Shown here in pieces: positions 1-7,470 of a DNA stretch of 64,000 bases. The position numbers and the translations under genes were made by a program. The notes beneath the pieces were generated by a model that was given only the letters and a program-made list of their open reading frames with translations, did no database searches and was not told where the DNA came from. Numbering within the stretch: the first letter of the stretch is position 1; every line of letters starts with the position of its first letter. Source of the DNA: Streptomyces marinisediminis (GTDB lineage Bacteria > Actinomycetota > Actinomycetes > Streptomycetales > Streptomycetaceae); NCBI RefSeq assembly GCF_026262575.1, contig NZ_JAPKFL010000010.1, positions 1 to 64,000 on the forward strand. Reading direction: 5' to 3'.

Positions 1-7
1 CCACGGC

Positions 8-59
8 ACGCCACCGCCCCCCACGGCGCCCCACCCGGGCGCGCGGGGGGCGGTGGCGT
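8..59. terminator. Strong hairpin at left edge, probable terminator
   Basis: A perfect 15-bp inverted repeat (8-22 pairs with 45-59) encloses a 22-nt GC-rich loop. There is no U-tract, as is usual for Streptomyces terminators. No convincing gene lies on either side, so it probably ends a gene that lies left of the window. Confidence 0.5.
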
Positions 60-186
60 ACCCGCGTTTCGTTCGCGGCCGACCGCGGGGCGCGCAGGCG
101 GGCCGCGCGGTGCGGGCCGTGGGCGCGTGCCGACGCGGCGGGCATGGGGCCCGGGGTGCTCCGTCCGCCTGGGTCGTCCGCCCGGC

Positions 187-235
187 CCCGCGTCCGCCAC
201 CCGCCCGACCGGCGCGGGCGGGTGGCGGACGCGGG
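187..235. terminator. 21-bp perfect stem-loop, probable terminator
   Basis: Bases 187-207 pair perfectly with 215-235 around a 7-nt loop (208-214), giving a very stable G+C stem. It lies between the left-edge hairpin and the promoter of the ABC operon. It is probably a second terminator insulating that operon from upstream transcription, and could act on either strand. Confidence 0.65.
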
Positions 236-506
236 ACCGCCGGAGCGGCGCCCCGACGCGAGAACCGGCCGATGGCGCGGGGAGGTGGCGGCGGGGCGCC
301 CGGAGACGCTCACCGGTGTGCGCGGCCCCGGGGCGTCCGCCCGGTGCGGGGTGCGCGCGGGCGGGCGGCCGCACGGGGGCGCGAGCGGGGGGCCAGCGGG
401 GGTCGAGGGTGGGGGTATGGGATGCGCGGACACTGGCGGTTGCGGTGGGTGTTCGCGGGGCGGGTCGGTGCCGTGCACCGGGTCTCGAAGCGGTCGCGGA
501 GCTGTA
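236..506. other. Non-coding upstream region
   Basis: I see no supported gene. Open frames here are long only because stop codons are rare at this base composition; they encode Arg/Gly/Ala-rich low-complexity sequence on several overlapping frames, with no domain motif or good ribosome binding site. The region is the upstream flank of the sugar-importer promoter. Confidence 0.6.
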
Positions 507-520
507 TTACCGGTCGGTAA
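507..520. promoter_or_regulatory. TetR-type operator candidate
   Basis: A perfect 6-bp inverted repeat, TTACCG-GT-CGGTAA, has a 2-nt centre. This size and symmetry, and the ACCGGTCGGT core, are typical of TetR-family operators. It ends 4 nt before a TTGACA -35 box, so a bound repressor would block the promoter of the downstream ABC importer. No TetR gene is present in the window; the regulator would be encoded elsewhere. Confidence 0.6.
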
Positions 521-524
521 CTCG

Positions 525-553
525 TTGACACCCCGGAGTGCCGCTCCTACATG
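525..553 (+). promoter_or_regulatory. Promoter candidate of the sugar ABC operon
   Basis: A perfect TTGACA (525-530) is followed after 17 nt by TACATG (548-553), a weak -10 that matches TATAAT at three positions. The predicted transcript would carry a leader of about 60 nt to the ATG at 623, which has AAGGGA just upstream. The -35 is clear and the -10 is uncertain. Confidence 0.5.
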
Positions 554-622
554 ACGCTCATGCGCGACAGCGCACGGTGAACGGCCGCCCCCCGGGCCCC
601 ACCCCGAAGAAGGGACCAGCAC

Positions 623-1951
623 ATGAGACGCACACCGGTCACCCGCGCCACCGCCGCCACCGGCGCGGCGCTCGCCCTCGCCCTGACCGCCACCGCCTGC
701 GGCGACGGCGGCACCACCGGACCGGCGCCCGACGGCGAGTTCAGCGGCCAGACGATCACCGTCGCCGCGGTGTGGACCGGCACCGAGCAGGAGAACTTCC
801 AGCGGGTGCTGGACGCCTGGAGCGAGGAGTCCGGCGCGCGCGTGGAGTTCCTGTCCACCGGCGACAACGTCTCCACCGTGATCGGCTCCAAGATCGAGGG
901 CAAGGACGCGCCGGAGGTCGTGATGGTGCCGCAGGTCGGCGTGTTGCGGCAGTTCGCGCGCAGCGGCTGGCTCGCCCCGCTCACGCAGGACGCCGAGCAG
1001 GAGGTGACGCGGAACTTCGCACAGGTGTGGAAGGACTACGGCACCGTCGACGACACCTACTACGGCCTGTACTTCAAGGCCGCGCACAAGTCGCTCGTCT
1101 GGTACAGCCCGCAGGCGCTGGAGCAGGCCGGGGTGGGCGAGCCCGCCACGTACGCGGAGATGCTCGACAGCGGACGGACGGTGGCCGACTCCGGGCTGCC
1201 CGCGTTCTCCGTCGCGGGGCAGGACGGCTGGACGCTCACCGACTGGTTCGAGAACGTCTATCTCTCCCAGGCCGGGCCGGAGAAGTACGACGAGCTGGCC
1301 GACCACGCGCTGCCGTGGACCGACCAGTCCGTCGTCGACGCGCTCACCACCCTCGGCGAGCTGTTCTCCGACGCGGAGCTGGTCTCCGGCGGCGCGGAGA
1401 CCGCGCTGCGCACCGACTTCCCCACGTCCGTGCGGAAGGTCTTCGGGCCCGAGCCGGAGGCCGCCATGGTCTACGAGGGCGACTTCGTCGGCGCCCTGGC
1501 GGGCGACTACGGCAGGACGCTCGGCGAGGACGCGCGGTTCTTCCCCTTCCCGTCCGTCGACGGCGGCGAGAAGCCGGTCGTCAGCGGCGGTGACGCGGCC
1601 GTGGTGCTGAAGGACGGGAAGAACCGGGAGGCGGCGATGTCGCTCGTCGAGTTCCTCGCCACCCCCGAGGCCGCGGCCGTGTGGGCCGAGGCGGGCGGCT
1701 ACCTCTCCCCCAACCGCGAGCTCGACCCGGCCGCCTACTCCGACGACCCGACCCGGCAGACCGCGCGCTCGCTCGTCGAGGCCGGGGACACGGTGCGCTT
1801 CGACATGTCCGACCAGGCGCCCGCTGCCTTCGGCGGCACGGTCGGCAAGGGCGAGTGGAAGATCCTCCAGGACTTCCTGCGCGACCCCTCCGACCCGGAG
1901 GGCACCGCCGCCGCGCTGGAGGCCGCCGCGGCCGACGCCTTCGGCGACTGA
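623..1951 (+). CDS. Carbohydrate ABC transporter substrate-binding lipoprotein
   Basis: Predicted extracytoplasmic sugar-binding lipoprotein of an ABC importer (family 1 solute-binding fold), 442 aa, the normal length. The N-terminus has Arg residues, a hydrophobic stretch and a lipobox ending in LTATAC near residue 26, so the mature protein should be lipid-anchored at that Cys. The body has the pattern of maltose/alpha-glucoside binding proteins: a GTEQENFQRVLDAW N-lobe start, a VVMVPQVGVLRQFA strand-helix, and a C-terminal helical part with SLVEFLATPEAAAVWAE. It is the first gene of an operon with two permeases (14-nt gap to the next), behind a TetR-type operator. The ligand is unknown; alpha-glucosides are one possibility from family resemblance. 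Confidence 0.88.
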   Translation: MRRTPVTRATAATGAALALALTATACGDGGTTGPAPDGEFSGQTITVAAVWTGTEQENFQRVLDAWSEESGARVEFLSTGDNVSTVIGSKIEGKDAPEVVMVPQVGVLRQFARSGWLAPLTQDAEQEVTRNFAQVWKDYGTVDDTYYGLYFKAAHKSLVWYSPQALEQAGVGEPATYAEMLDSGRTVADSGLPAFSVAGQDGWTLTDWFENVYLSQAGPEKYDELADHALPWTDQSVVDALTTLGELFSDAELVSGGAETALRTDFPTSVRKVFGPEPEAAMVYEGDFVGALAGDYGRTLGEDARFFPFPSVDGGEKPVVSGGDAAVVLKDGKNREAAMSLVEFLATPEAAAVWAEAGGYLSPNRELDPAAYSDDPTRQTARSLVEAGDTVRFDMSDQAPAAFGGTVGKGEWKILQDFLRDPSDPEGTAAALEAAAADAFGD

Positions 1952-1965
1952 GCGGGCGCGCCGCC

Positions 1966-3306
1966 GTGACCGCCACCCCCGCACCGACCGCCCCCGGCGC
2001 CGCCCAGCGGCGGCGCCGGGCCCAGCGGCGCAAGCGCCTGGTCGCCTGGGTCTTCGTCCTGCCCGCCGCGCTGCTGCTCGGCGCGCTGGTCGTCTACCCG
2101 GTGCTGTTCTCCGTCGGCCGCAGCCTGTTCGACGCCACCGGCACGCGGTTCGTCGGCGTCGGCAACTACACCGAGATGTTCCGGGACCCGGCCACGCTCC
2201 GGGCCGTCCGCAACTCCACGCTGTGGGTCGTCGTCGCCCCGGTGCTGCTGACCGGCCTCGGGCTCGTCCTGGCCGTGCTGACGGAGAAGATCCGCTGGGC
2301 GACCGCGTTCAAGCTGCTGCTGTTCCTGCCGATGGCCGTCTCCTTCCTGGCCGCCGGGATCATCTTCCGCCTCGCCTACGAGCACGACCCGGACAAGGGC
2401 GTGCTCAACGCGGCCGTCACCGCCGTCCACGACACCTTCCGGGAGCCCGCCCCCTACCCGACGGCGCGGGCCCGCGAGGGGCACGCCCTGCGGGCCGGAC
2501 CCGGCGGCGCGTACGTGACGGCCTCGCCCGCCTCCCCCGGAGAGGCGGTGACGCTCGGCTTCGTCGGCGTCGCGCCCGGCGAGCTGCCGGGCGGCGCCGA
2601 GCCCGCCGAACCCGCCACCGCGCGCGGCGACGCGCTCGGCGGCGTGGCCTACCTGGACTTCGCTCCGGGCGGTGGCGGCACCGAGGGGGCGGTGGACGCC
2701 GGGGAGTCGGGGCTGCCCGGCATGGCCGTGGAGGCCGTCGCGCCGGACGGCACCGTGGCCGGGCGCACCACCACGGCCGCCGACGGCTCCTTCGCCTTCG
2801 GCGGGCTGCCCCCCGGCACCTACACCCTGCGGCTGCCGGGTGAGAACTTCGCCGAGCCCTACCAGGGCGTCTCCTGGCTCGGTCCGGCGCTCGTGACCCC
2901 CGCGATCATCGGCGCCTACGTGTGGATCTGGACGGGCTTCGCCATGGTCCTCATCGGCGCCGGACTCGCCACGCTGCCCCGCGACACCCTGGAGGCCGCC
3001 CGCATCGACGGCGCGAACGAGTGGCAGGTCTTCCGCCGGATCACCGTGCCGCTGCTGGCCCCGGTGCTGACGGTGGTGTTCGTGACGATGGTGATCAACG
3101 TGATGAAGGTCTTCGACCTCGTCTACATCATCGCCCCGGGCCCCGTGCAGCCCGACGCGACGGTGCTGGCCACCCAGATGTGGTTGGTGTCCTTCGGCGG
3201 CGGCAACGACCAGGGCCTGGGCAGCGCGCTCGCCGTGCTGCTGCTCGTCCTCGTCGTGCCCGCCATGGTCTTCAACGTGCGACGCTTCCGCAGGAGCCAG
3301 TCGTGA
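1966..3306 (+). CDS. Sugar ABC permease with inserted Cna-B/SdrD-like domain
   Basis: Integral membrane permease of the MalF/AglF type, 446 aa from the GTG at 1966; frames upstream of that codon are read-through within the binding-protein gene. The first membrane helix begins near residue 27. The EAA loop near residues 340-365 (LEAARIDGANEWQVFRRITV) is the site that contacts the ATPase. Unusually, residues about 165-300 between membrane helices form a soluble insert with a Cna-B/SdrD-like beta-sandwich signature (GVAYLDF, DGSFAFGGLPPGTYTLRL), which should face the outside. Such inserts occur in some actinobacterial sugar permeases and may help capture substrate or contact the binding protein. 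The gene overlaps the next one by 4 nt (GTGA). Confidence 0.85.
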   Translation: MTATPAPTAPGAAQRRRRAQRRKRLVAWVFVLPAALLLGALVVYPVLFSVGRSLFDATGTRFVGVGNYTEMFRDPATLRAVRNSTLWVVVAPVLLTGLGLVLAVLTEKIRWATAFKLLLFLPMAVSFLAAGIIFRLAYEHDPDKGVLNAAVTAVHDTFREPAPYPTARAREGHALRAGPGGAYVTASPASPGEAVTLGFVGVAPGELPGGAEPAEPATARGDALGGVAYLDFAPGGGGTEGAVDAGESGLPGMAVEAVAPDGTVAGRTTTAADGSFAFGGLPPGTYTLRLPGENFAEPYQGVSWLGPALVTPAIIGAYVWIWTGFAMVLIGAGLATLPRDTLEAARIDGANEWQVFRRITVPLLAPVLTVVFVTMVINVMKVFDLVYIIAPGPVQPDATVLATQMWLVSFGGGNDQGLGSALAVLLLVLVVPAMVFNVRRFRRSQS

Positions 3307-4232
3307 GTACCCCAGGCACGCTCAAGCGCGAACCCGCCGGGGCCCCGGCCGTGGCCGACGCGCTGGCCACCCCGGTGCGCCGCCGCTCGCCCCTGCGCCG
3401 GCTGACCGCACGGCTCAGCAGCGGCGCCGCGCAGACCCTGCTCGTCGTCGTGGCGCTGGTGTGGATCACGCCGCTGGCCGGGCTGCTGTTCTCCTCGCTG
3501 CGCACCGAGGAGGCCAACGCCTCCAGCGGATGGTGGACGGCGCTGACCGACCCGGCCCAGCTCTCCCTCGACCACTACACCGCGCTGCTCGCCGACTCCG
3601 GCATCCTGCGCTCGCTGGTGAACACGGTGCTCATCTCGGTGCCCGCCACCTTCCTCGTCGTGGCGGTGGCGGCGCTGGCCGGGTACGCCTTCGCCTGGCT
3701 GGAGTTCCCCGGCCGGGACGCCCTCTTCCTGCTCGTGGTGGCCCTGCTGGTGGTGCCGGTGCAGATCGGGCTGCTGCCGGTGGCCAAACTCTTCGGCACG
3801 CTCGGCCTGTTCGGCACCATCCCCGGCGTCGTCCTCTTCCACGTCGCCTACGGGCTGCCGTTCGCGGTGTTCCTGCTGCGGAACTACTTCGCGGAGATCC
3901 CCAAGGAGATGCTGGAGGCCGCGCGCATGGACGGGGGCGGCGAGTGGCGCATCTTCGCCCGGCTCGTGCTGCCGCTGGGCAGACCGGCGCTCGCCAGCCT
4001 GGCGATCTTCCAGTTCCTGTGGGTGTGGAACGACATGCTGGTGGCGCTGCTGTTCGCGAACACCTCGACGCAGCCGCTGACGGTCGCCCTGCAGTCGGAG
4101 ATGCGGCAGTTCGGCTCCAACATCGGGGTGCTGGCGCCGGGGGCGTTCCTGTCCCTCGTCGTCCCGGTGCTCGTCTTCTTCGCGTTCCAGCGCCACTTCG
4201 TGCAGGGGGTGATGGCGGGGTCGGTGAAGTGA
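3303..4232 (+). CDS. Sugar ABC transporter permease (MalG/AglG type)
   Basis: Second permease of the importer, 309 aa. The GTG start at 3303 overlaps the TGA of the previous gene, so translation is probably coupled. There is an Arg-rich cytoplasmic N-terminus, about six membrane helices starting near residue 40, and the EAA loop EAARMDGGGEWRIFARLVLP near residues 205-225. No ATPase gene follows. Streptomyces sugar importers often share one ATPase (MsiK) encoded elsewhere, so the operon is probably complete. It ends at a strong hairpin 2 nt after the stop codon. Confidence 0.9.
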   Translation: MSTPGTLKREPAGAPAVADALATPVRRRSPLRRLTARLSSGAAQTLLVVVALVWITPLAGLLFSSLRTEEANASSGWWTALTDPAQLSLDHYTALLADSGILRSLVNTVLISVPATFLVVAVAALAGYAFAWLEFPGRDALFLLVVALLVVPVQIGLLPVAKLFGTLGLFGTIPGVVLFHVAYGLPFAVFLLRNYFAEIPKEMLEAARMDGGGEWRIFARLVLPLGRPALASLAIFQFLWVWNDMLVALLFANTSTQPLTVALQSEMRQFGSNIGVLAPGAFLSLVVPVLVFFAFQRHFVQGVMAGSVK

Positions 4233-4234
4233 GG

Positions 4235-4270
4235 CCGCGCCCCGGGCCCGGCGCCGGGCGCGGGGCGCGG
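4235..4270. terminator. Terminator hairpin of the sugar ABC operon
   Basis: A 36-nt near-perfect palindrome (17 of 18 pairs, centred between 4252 and 4253) begins 2 nt after the stop of the last permease gene. There is no U-tract. Its position between a plus-strand operon and the minus-strand ankyrin gene makes it a likely bidirectional terminator. Confidence 0.75.
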
Positions 4271-4416
4271 CGGCGTCGTCCGTGGTGTGCCTCGGGCCTG
4301 CGGGCTCCGGGGCTCCGGTGTCGGCCGGGGCCGTGCGCGCGGCGGGTGCGGGGCGCGGGGCGGGCCGGGCGGTGTGCGGCACCCCCGCACCGCGCCCCGC
4401 ACCCGTCGCGGCGCGC

Positions 4417-4815
4417 TCAGCGCTGGTCGAACAGGGCGAGCGCCTCCTCGCGGGCGAACATGCGGGCGGTGTCGACGGCGTTGGGCGTGCCCGCCGCCGG
4501 GTCGGCGCCACCCGCCAGCAGCGCCCGCACCACCTCGGTCGTCCCCTTGAACACCGCGCCGGCCAGCGGCGTCTGCCCCCGGTCGTTGACGCGGTCCGGC
4601 TCCGCTCCGCGCTCCAGCAGCGCCCGCACCGTCTCCGCGTGGCCGTGGTAGGCGGCGAGCATGACCAGCGTGTCGCCCTTGTCGTTGGTCAGGTTCGGCG
4701 GGACGCCGGCGTCGACGTAGGCGGCGAGGGTGTCGGTGTCGCCCTGCCGGGCCAGGTCGAACACCTTCGCGGCGAGCTGGAGGACCTCCGGGTCGTGGGC
4801 GGGCTCTTCGGTCAT
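4417..4815 (-). CDS. Small ankyrin-repeat protein
   Basis: A 132-aa cytoplasmic protein starting at the ATG at 4815, which has a good AGGAGG ribosome binding site. After an acidic N-terminal helix (EVLQLAAKVFDLARQGD), residues about 30-115 form about three ankyrin repeats with the hallmarks DTLVMLAAYHGHAETVRALL, GAEPDRVNDRGQTPLAGAV and TEVVRALLAGGADP. This matches the common short streptomycete ankyrin proteins; the binding partner is unknown. It lies 65 nt downstream of the asparaginase gene on the same strand and may be co-transcribed with it. Confidence 0.85.
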   Translation of the reverse strand: MTEEPAHDPEVLQLAAKVFDLARQGDTDTLAAYVDAGVPPNLTNDKGDTLVMLAAYHGHAETVRALLERGAEPDRVNDRGQTPLAGAVFKGTTEVVRALLAGGADPAAGTPNAVDTARMFAREEALALFDQR

Positions 4816-4880
4816 GGCGCCTCCTGGGAGAACGTGCGGTCGGGGTGAGCCGGTGCGGATCACCCTACGTACGCATGCCC

Positions 4881-5942
4881 TCAGAACGCGGCACGCACCT
4901 CCCCGACGCGCTCCCCGCCGCCGAGCAGGGGCTGCGCGCCGATCCGGGCGAGCACCGGCGAGGCCACGCCCAGCCGCTCCAGGGCGCGGGCGAGCACCGG
5001 GCCGAGCGCGCGCACCCCGCCGTCGTCCAGCTTGAACGCCAGCGCCCGCCCGTCCGGCAGCGCCACCGCCTGCACGGCCTCCGCCCCCATCTTCGACACC
5101 GTGCCCGGCACCTCGCGCATGAGCCAGGTGTCGTGCCGCCGCGTCCCGGCGACGTACTCGGGGTGCGCCCGCATCGCGTCCGCCACCCGGCGCGGCGGCG
5201 TGCCCCCGGCCGCGCCGGCCAGCGCGGCGAAGGCGCGGGCCAGGCCGGTGAGGGAGACGGCCAGCACCGGCGCGCCGCAGCCGTCGGTGCCGGTGGCGGC
5301 GACGGGCTCCCCGGCGGCGTCGGCCAGCGTGTCGGCGACCAGCTCCTGGAGCGGGTGGCCGGGGTCGAGGTAGTCCCCGGTGGTCCAGCCCGCGGCCCGG
5401 CAGGCGGCCAGCATCGCGGCGTGCTTGCCCGAGCAGTTCATGGTGATCGGGGCCCGCGCGTGGCCGGCGGCGAGGTAGGACTCGGCCTCCTCGCGGTCCA
5501 GCGGCAGGTCGGCCGGGCACCGCAGGTCGTCCTCGGTGAAGCCGTGCTCGGCCAGCAGCCGCGCGACCAGCTCGCGGTGGAAAACCTCACCGGAGTGGCT
5601 GGCGGCGGCCAGGGCCAGCCGCTCACCGTGCAGGTCGGCACCCGCGCGCAGGCAGGCGACCGCCTGGAACGGCTTGTTCGACGAGCGCGGGAAGACGGGC
5701 GAGGTGACGTCGCCGAGCGCCCACTCCACGGCGCCGTCCGCGCCCAGCACCACCAGGGACCCCCGGTGGCGGCCCTCCACGAACCCCGAGCGGACGACCT
5801 CGGCGAGCACCGGCGGGGCCTGCCCACCGGAGTCGGCCCGGCCGCCGGGCGGGGCCTGCCCACCGGGTTCGGCGGGCGCGGGCCGCCCGGGGGCGGGCTG
5901 CGCGGGACCAGGGGTGCGGGGCGGCTGCGGGGTGGGCGGCAT
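4881..5942 (-). CDS. L-asparaginase II family protein
   Basis: Predicted to hydrolyse L-asparagine to aspartate and ammonia (Asparaginase_II family, unrelated to the E. coli AnsA/AnsB fold). The protein is 353 aa from the ATG at 5942; about the first 45 residues are a Pro/Gly/Ala-rich extension not needed for the fold, so a later start is possible. Family hallmarks are visible: VVRSGFVEGRHRGSLVV, SSNKPFQAVA, LAAASHSGE, ITMNCSGKHAAML, GTDGCGAP and DTWLMREVPGTVSKMGAEAV. The order asparaginase, rsiG, dtd resembles a conserved streptomycete neighbourhood. Confidence 0.88.
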   Translation of the reverse strand: MPPTPQPPRTPGPAQPAPGRPAPAEPGGQAPPGGRADSGGQAPPVLAEVVRSGFVEGRHRGSLVVLGADGAVEWALGDVTSPVFPRSSNKPFQAVACLRAGADLHGERLALAAASHSGEVFHRELVARLLAEHGFTEDDLRCPADLPLDREEAESYLAAGHARAPITMNCSGKHAAMLAACRAAGWTTGDYLDPGHPLQELVADTLADAAGEPVAATGTDGCGAPVLAVSLTGLARAFAALAGAAGGTPPRRVADAMRAHPEYVAGTRRHDTWLMREVPGTVSKMGAEAVQAVALPDGRALAFKLDDGGVRALGPVLARALERLGVASPVLARIGAQPLLGGGERVGEVRAAF

Positions 5943-5992
5943 CGGCGGGACCTCGGTGCTGCTGGGACGCCCACCCCACCCCAGGGTTCGCC

Positions 5993-6586
5993 TCAGGCGA
6001 GCAGGTCGTCGACGTGTGCTTCGCCCACACGGTACCTGCGCGTGATCTCGGCGCCGCAATCGTCGGCCGTGCGCTGCACCCGCTGGCGCCGCTGCGAGAC
6101 CTGCCGCTCGTAGCGCATCAGCCGGCCCATCGCGTCGCGCAGCTCCTCGTCCGTGCGCGAGGGCAGGTCGGAGAGCTCGATCTCGGCGAGCATCGACTCG
6201 GCCAGCGCCCCGTACTCCGCGCCGCGCGGGGTGCCCACCGTCACGTGGCGGGACGAGCGCTGCCGGGAGGGAGGGTCGGCGAGGATCTGCGGCAGCCGGT
6301 CCACCAGCGGCACGTCCGCGCCGCCCCGGCCGGCCAGCTCGGCGCGCAGGATGTCGATGCGGCCGTGCAGGAGCCGCCGCACGTAGCTGAGGTCGGCCTC
6401 GTCGCGCTGCGCGGCGCGGCGCAGGGCCCGGAGCCGGGGCAGGCCGAGCGCCCCCAGGTCGGCCGGTTCGGGCACGGGCGCGGCGGTGGACGCCCCGGGC
6501 GTGCCCAGTGGGCCACGCTGCCCTGGCGGCACGCGCTCGGCCGCCGGTACGGTGCCGGTGGTCCTGCCGGCTCCGGCTGTGCTCAT
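5993..6586 (-). CDS. rsiG: RsiG-like c-di-GMP-dependent anti-sigma factor
   Basis: Predicted antagonist of sigma-WhiG that holds the sigma factor when loaded with c-di-GMP and so delays spore formation. The protein is 197 aa from the ATG at 6586 (AAGGGGA ribosome binding site); an in-frame upstream ATG lacks one. Two copies of the RsiG signature E-X3-S-X2-R-X3-Q-X3-D are readable. The second is perfect, beginning at Glu in [18 protein letters not shown] (about residues 165-180). The first, in [17 protein letters not shown] (about residues 65-80), has His where Gln is usual. Both lie in predicted long helices, matching the coiled-coil antiparallel structure known for RsiG. The N-terminal 45 residues are low complexity. 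Confidence 0.85.
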   Translation of the reverse strand: MSTAGAGRTTGTVPAAERVPPGQRGPLGTPGASTAAPVPEPADLGALGLPRLRALRRAAQRDEADLSYVRRLLHGRIDILRAELAGRGGADVPLVDRLPQILADPPSRQRSSRHVTVGTPRGAEYGALAESMLAEIELSDLPSRTDEELRDAMGRLMRYERQVSQRRQRVQRTADDCGAEITRRYRVGEAHVDDLLA

Positions 6587-6699
6587 GGTCGTCCCCTTGT
6601 CCCCGGTCCCCATGTCCGGTGCTCCGCATCGTGCCATCCCGGGGACACCGGGGACACCGCGCGCAGCAGCGTGGCACCCATCCGGCGCATCATGGAGCC

Positions 6700-7125
6700 A
6701 TGCGAGCAGTAGTTCAGAGGGTGAACGGCGCCCGGGTCACCGTGGACGGCGAGACGGTGGGCGAGGTCGTCGGCGAGGGGCTGTGCGTGCTCGTCGGCGT
6801 CACGCACGACGACGGGCCGGAGCAGGCGGAGCGGCTGGCCCGCAAGCTGTGGGGGCTGCGCGTCCTGTCGGGCGAGAAGTCGTGCTCGGACCTGGGCGCG
6901 CCGCTGCTGGTGATCAGCCAGTTCACGCTGTACGGGGACGCGCGCAAGGGGCGCCGGCCCACCTGGCAGGCGGCGGCGCCGGGGGACGTCGCGGAGCCGC
7001 TGGTCGCGGAGGTGTGCGCCCGGTTGCGGGCGCTGGGGGCGGAGGTGGCCGAGGGTCGCTTCGGGGCCGACATGAAGGTGTCGCTGCTGAACGACGGGCC
7101 GTTCACGGTGCTCCTGGAAGTCTGA
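6700..7125 (+). CDS. dtd: D-aminoacyl-tRNA deacylase (Dtd)
   Basis: Hydrolyses D-amino acids (and Gly) mischarged on tRNA, a cytoplasmic proofreading enzyme. The 141-aa length is normal for the homodimeric DTD family. It starts MRAVVQRV and has the two signature motifs that form the active site: SQFTLYGD (about residues 77-84) and NDGPFT (about residues 130-136, the cross-subunit Gly-Pro motif). A short GGAG lies 2 nt before the ATG at 6700. It is divergent from rsiG and convergent with the MFS exporter gene, from which a large hairpin separates it. Confidence 0.93.
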   Translation: MRAVVQRVNGARVTVDGETVGEVVGEGLCVLVGVTHDDGPEQAERLARKLWGLRVLSGEKSCSDLGAPLLVISQFTLYGDARKGRRPTWQAAAPGDVAEPLVAEVCARLRALGAEVAEGRFGADMKVSLLNDGPFTVLLEV

Positions 7126-7367
7126 GCGCACCGCCGCCTTCCGGCCCCGGCGGCCACCGCACCACGGCCGCCCCGGGCGGCCCGGCGTTCCGAGCGGCCC
7201 GGCGGCGCCGGCAGCCGTCACGACACCGCACGCCCGGCAGCCCGGCGCCCCTGACGGACGCCGCACCCCGGGCGTCCCCCAGCTTCCGACGCTCCGCGTC
7301 GCGAGGCCGCCCGGTGGCCCCGCGTACCGAACGGGTCGGCGCGCCAGAGGGCTTCGCGCCCGCGACG

Positions 7368-7434
7368 GTCCGGCACCGCAGGGCCGTCGCGCCGGGTCGT
7401 CGCGCCCGGCGGCCCCGGCCCTGCGGTGCCGGAC
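7368..7434. terminator. Bidirectional terminator between dtd and the MFS gene
   Basis: Bases 7368-7385 pair perfectly with 7417-7434 (18 bp). The 31-nt loop contains a second 6-bp hairpin (7391-7396 with 7405-7410). It sits in the 345-nt gap between convergent genes, as expected for a shared terminator. I see no gene in the rest of this gap (7126-7470). Confidence 0.75.
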
Positions 7435-7470
7435 GGCCGGGCGGTGGGCCCGGCCGTCCGGCGGTGGCGG

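Noticed and set aside
53..554. Several overlapping open frames of 130-155 codons on the plus strand
   Set aside because: They overlap each other in different frames, are Arg/Gly/Ala-rich low complexity, lack ribosome binding sites and cross two hairpins. They reflect high GC content.
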